A stretch of 34,601 nucleotides of DNA, taken from assembly GCA_019694555.1 (NCBI GenBank), contig JAIBBS010000081.1, forward strand, positions 1-34,601. The letters are read 5' to 3'. The position numbers were made by a program, and so were the translations under genes. The DNA comes from Nannocystaceae bacterium (GTDB lineage: Bacteria; Myxococcota_A; Polyangia; Nannocystales; Nannocystaceae). Below, piece by piece: positions 32,213-34,601 of this stretch. Each line of letters starts with the position of its first letter. Position 1 is the stretch's first letter. Under the pieces are notes generated by a model. That model saw only the letters and a program-made list of their open reading frames with translations. It made no database searches and was not told where the DNA came from.

Positions 32213-33015
32213 GCGTGGATGCGGACGCACGCGGCGACTTCCTCGACGCGCTGGTGAGCCTCGCGCCGGGGTGTGCCACGCGTGCCGCGGGCGCGCCGGC
32301 GCTGGTGTCGTTCGCACCGCCCGCGGCGGCCGACGCGGTGTCGCTGCCGATCGCGGTCACCGTCACCGACGCGTCGATCACCGTCGTGCTGCAACCGTGG
32401 CGACACGAGCTCGAGCTGGGCCACGGCGACGACGACGACGACGACGCCATGGCGCTGCAGCTCGACCTGGTGGCCGCGGCGTTGTTCGGTCGCGCGCGGC
32501 TGCGGACGTGGACCCGCGGCGACACGCTGCTGGGCTACGAGCTGGCGTGGTTGCGCGACGACGCGTTCGTGCGCTTCGCGGGCGCGCGGCGCTGGCACTG
32601 GCCCTGGCCCGCGCCGCGGTGCACCACCGCACGCAACGCCACCACACCGCCGCCGGGCCTGCGCCTGGGCGCGGGTGGGCGCCTGCCGTGGGCACCGTGG
32701 GCCGGCACGCTCGCGCAGCCGAGCGCCGAGCCGGCCGCCGCGGCGCTGCCGGTCGACGGCGAGCTCGACCTGCACAACTTCCACCCCCGCGAGGTCGACC
32801 CGTTGGTGCGCGCGTACATCGACGAGTGCCTCGCGCGCGGGATCCTGCGGCTGCGCATCGTCCACGGCAAGGGCATCGGTGCGCTGCGCCGCACCGTCAC
32901 CGCGATCCTCGATCGCCACCCCGCGGTCGCACACCATCGCCTCGGCGGTCACGGCGAGGGCAGCTGGGGCGCGACCATCGTCACGCTGCGCGCCGATCAA
33001 CGCGACGGTGCGTAG
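32209..33015 (+). CDS. Smr-domain protein
   Basis: 268 residues, cytoplasmic. The C-terminal 85 residues are an Smr domain: ELDLHNFHPREVDPLVRAYIDECLARGILRLRIVHGKGIGALRRTV, with the DLHxxxxxEA-like start, the HGKG motif, and a closing GGHGEGSWGATIVTL. Stand-alone Smr domains are nucleic-acid-binding or nicking endonucleases linked to recombination control and mRNA or ribosome rescue. The N-terminal 180 residues contain an Asp run (DDDDDD, about residue 75-80), SITVVLQPWRHELELG and GYELAWLRDDAFVRFAGARRWHW, with no domain I recognise. The start overlaps the kinase stop by four bases, implying coupled translation and a possible functional link to the kinase. The 3' end overlaps the convergent lipoprotein gene by 19 bases. 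Confidence 0.9.
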   Translation: MSVDADARGDFLDALVSLAPGCATRAAGAPALVSFAPPAAADAVSLPIAVTVTDASITVVLQPWRHELELGHGDDDDDDAMALQLDLVAAALFGRARLRTWTRGDTLLGYELAWLRDDAFVRFAGARRWHWPWPAPRCTTARNATTPPPGLRLGAGGRLPWAPWAGTLAQPSAEPAAAALPVDGELDLHNFHPREVDPLVRAYIDECLARGILRLRIVHGKGIGALRRTVTAILDRHPAVAHHRLGGHGEGSWGATIVTLRADQRDGA

Positions 33016-34496
33016 CGAGCGACCCACAGGTCGTCGCCCTGGAACGCGTGCGGCGACTCGTCGCCGACCAGCGCGAGCACGCCACCGGGACCGGCTGCGG
33101 CGCGGCGGGCCGAGCCGTTGACCGCACCATCGAGCGCGAGCTGCACCCACACCACGGTGCCGTCGCTGGGATCGACGCCGAAGATCGCCGGCGTGAGGCC
33201 GGAGCTGCCCAGCGACGACAGCGAACCGACCAACGCCAGCAGGCCGTCGCTGGTCACCGCGACGTCGTGGCCGCTGCCCTCGACGCCGGCATAGACCGCG
33301 CTCCACACCTCGGCGCCGTCGGGATCGAAGCGACGCAGGTACGCGTGCGTCGTCGAGCCCGCGACCACCAGATCGCCCTCGGTCGTGAACGCGGCCCCGG
33401 TGGCGTAGTCGGGCGCATCCGAGATCGCGTCGAACACCAGCTCCCAGCGCATGCTGCCGTCGGGCTCGAGCACCGCGACCCAGTTGTCGTCGTCGGTGGT
33501 GCCGCTGACGGCCCACTGGCCCTCGGGGCCCGCCGCGATGTCGGCGAGATCGGAGTAGTCGTTGTCGGACGCCGAGGTCCGCGTGCCGCCCCACAACGTC
33601 GCGCCGTCGGCCAGCGCGAGCGCGTTGTACCACGCGACCGAGGCCCCGTCGGCGTCGAAGCCGTAGCCGCCGACCAGCAGGTTCTGTGCGGTGCAGCCGA
33701 TCGCGCTGGCGCTGTCGTCGAAGCCGCCCTCGCCCTGGTACGCCGCGGTCCAACCCGGGAAGCCATCGGCGTCGTAGCTCAGCACGATGCCGTCGTGGCC
33801 CTCGCCGAGCACCGGCACCGAGCCCGCGACCACCACGGTGCCGTCGGGACACACCGCGATGTCCTGCCCCTCGTCGAAGCTCGAGCTCACGTCGCTGTCG
33901 TAGCGTTGCGTCCACAGCTCGTTGCCGCGGGGGTCGTACTTGCGCACCCAGATGTCGCGGCCGTTCACGCCGCGGCCGACCGCCGCGAGGCTGCCGACCG
34001 CGTAGACGTTGCCGGCATCGTCGACGGCCACGCCGTTGGCGTAGTCGTCGTCGCCCTCTTCGCTGCCGAGCTCGCGCAGCCACGTGCGCGAGAGCGTGGC
34101 GACGCAGCCGGCCGTGCACCACGCGTCGCCGGAGCGGCCCGCGTCGCAGTGCTCGCCCAGGGTCGGCTGCAACCATCCGTCACCGCACTGCGGCAGCGCG
34201 CACGCGTCGGTGCAGCCGTCGTCCTGCTCGCCGTTGCGGCCGTCGTCGCAGTCCTCGCCGAGCTCGAGCACGCCGTTGCCACACTCGCCGCCCGGCGGCG
34301 TGATGCCGGTCGAGCTGTCCGCGCCGCCGTCGCTGCTGCTGCCCTCGCTGCTGCTGCTGGCAGCGCTCGCGCCCGACTCGCTCGACGTGCCGCTGCCGTC
34401 GCTGGAGCTGCCGCCGACGCTCGAGACCTCGTCGCCGCACGCGAGCACCAGCGCGAGCCCGCCCGCCCATGCCCACGCGCGCTCACGTGCAGTCAT
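32997..34496 (-). CDS. Beta-propeller linker lipoprotein with Cys-rich CGNG module
   Basis: 499 residues. Signal peptide with lipobox ALVLAC (Cys20), a Ser/Gly/Asp/Ala linker to about 70, then a DUF4215-like Cys-rich module (CGNGVLELGEDCDDGRNGEQDDGCTDAC...CGDGWLQP...CDAG...CTAGC). Residues about 130-495 contain repeating WxRxxDPxG/NGVAVDDAGNVYAVG units (YANGVAVDDAGNVYAVGSLA, DIAVCPDGTVVVAGSV, ATGAAFTTEGDLVVAGST, DVAVTSDGLLALVGSL, VLALVGDESPHAFQGDDLWVARY), the pattern of SBBP/PQQ-like seven-bladed propellers. It probably acts at the cell surface in binding; no catalytic site is seen. ATG 34496 lies just before the hydrophobic core. Its first 14 bases overlap the end of the upstream Cys-rich gene, suggesting co-transcription. 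Confidence 0.88.
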   Translation of the reverse strand: MTARERAWAWAGGLALVLACGDEVSSVGGSSSDGSGTSSESGASAASSSSEGSSSDGGADSSTGITPPGGECGNGVLELGEDCDDGRNGEQDDGCTDACALPQCGDGWLQPTLGEHCDAGRSGDAWCTAGCVATLSRTWLRELGSEEGDDDYANGVAVDDAGNVYAVGSLAAVGRGVNGRDIWVRKYDPRGNELWTQRYDSDVSSSFDEGQDIAVCPDGTVVVAGSVPVLGEGHDGIVLSYDADGFPGWTAAYQGEGGFDDSASAIGCTAQNLLVGGYGFDADGASVAWYNALALADGATLWGGTRTSASDNDYSDLADIAAGPEGQWAVSGTTDDDNWVAVLEPDGSMRWELVFDAISDAPDYATGAAFTTEGDLVVAGSTTHAYLRRFDPDGAEVWSAVYAGVEGSGHDVAVTSDGLLALVGSLSSLGSSGLTPAIFGVDPSDGTVVWVQLALDGAVNGSARRAAAGPGGVLALVGDESPHAFQGDDLWVARYAPSR

Positions 34497-34601
34497 CGAC
34501 GTCGCTCCCCACCGGGCACGTGCGCGGCTCGTCGCAGGTCCCGTCCTGCACCGTCTCGCACACGCCGCAATCGTAGTCGTCGCTGCCCACCGGACACGTG
34601 C
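34483..34601 (-). CDS. C-terminal end of a Cys-rich repeat protein (partial)
   Basis: The frame is open from the window edge to TGA at 34483-34485 and reads TCPVGSDDYDCGVCETVQDG then TCDEPRTCPVGSDVDDCT. TCPVGSD occurs twice, 27 residues (81 bp) apart, so the protein contains at least two copies of a Cys-rich repeat. It has seven Cys in 38 residues and is probably extracytoplasmic like its neighbour. The stop overlaps the start of the propeller lipoprotein gene by 14 bases. The N-terminus is outside the window. Confidence 0.7.
   Translation of the reverse strand, partial: TCPVGSDDYDCGVCETVQDGTCDEPRTCPVGSDVDDCT

Noticed and set aside
29269..33015. Single plus-strand frame of over 1200 codons covering exonuclease, kinase and Smr regions
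   Set aside because: Only its last 268 codons (Smr) are coding; the rest is out of frame with the kinase and antisense to the exonuclease.

Overview
The window comes from a high-GC, gene-dense bacterial chromosome. The best fit is a myxobacterium of the Nannocystis/Plesiocystis/Enhygromyxa type. This rests on very strong G/C bias at third codon positions, five lipoproteins whose lipobox Cys is followed by a long Ser/Gly/Ala/Asp/Thr-rich linker, Cys-rich CGNG...CDDG modules, MopE-like metal-binding motifs, an RCC1-type propeller and a Pkn2-like Ser/Thr kinase. The lineage is inferred from gene style; no rRNA or tRNA gene was seen.

Layout. 1-6.2 kb: tail of a Cys-rich protein, an unrecognised protein, a small lipoprotein, an OB-fold/DnaQ-like exonuclease, a rubrerythrin with a clear terminator, a linker lipoprotein, an NADPH:quinone oxidoreductase-like enzyme and two small Cys-pair membrane proteins. 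6.4-12.8 kb: an accessory stretch of visibly lower GC and less biased codon use, with an orphan beta-rich protein, a trypsin-fold protease lacking a Sec signal, a frameshifted IS3-family transposase remnant, two IS21-family istA remnants (apparently nested, each with a 22-23 bp repeat array upstream), an RCC1-repeat lipoprotein and a two-HTH protein of unknown role.

13-20.4 kb returns to core-like composition: a VWA lipoprotein and an astacin/matrixin-like zinc protease, then a same-strand run of a GlpC/HdrB-like Fe-S protein, DUF3501 (ATGA-coupled) and a CASTOR/POLLUX-type ion channel. 20.4-22.2 kb holds a TetR regulator divergent from a zinc-ribbon membrane protein, with two tetO-like palindromes forming a perfect 15-bp inverted repeat between them, and a polytopic membrane protein. 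22.2-25.9 kb: a MopE-motif/C-type lectin lipoprotein, a 490-bp hairpin-rich intergenic region and a DUF5916 outer-membrane-type protein.

25.9-34.6 kb: a minus-strand signalling operon (PAS histidine kinase, receiver-HDOD, receiver-EAL phosphodiesterase), a stand-alone 5'-3' exonuclease, a divergent Ser/Thr kinase translationally coupled to a Smr-domain protein, a beta-propeller lipoprotein and the end of another Cys-rich protein. Together the genes suggest a cell rich in surface lipoproteins and in two-component, c-di-GMP and Ser/Thr kinase signalling. The least explained items are the tetO-like operator pair, the hairpin-rich intergenic region, the kinase-Smr pair and the protease with no secretion signal.
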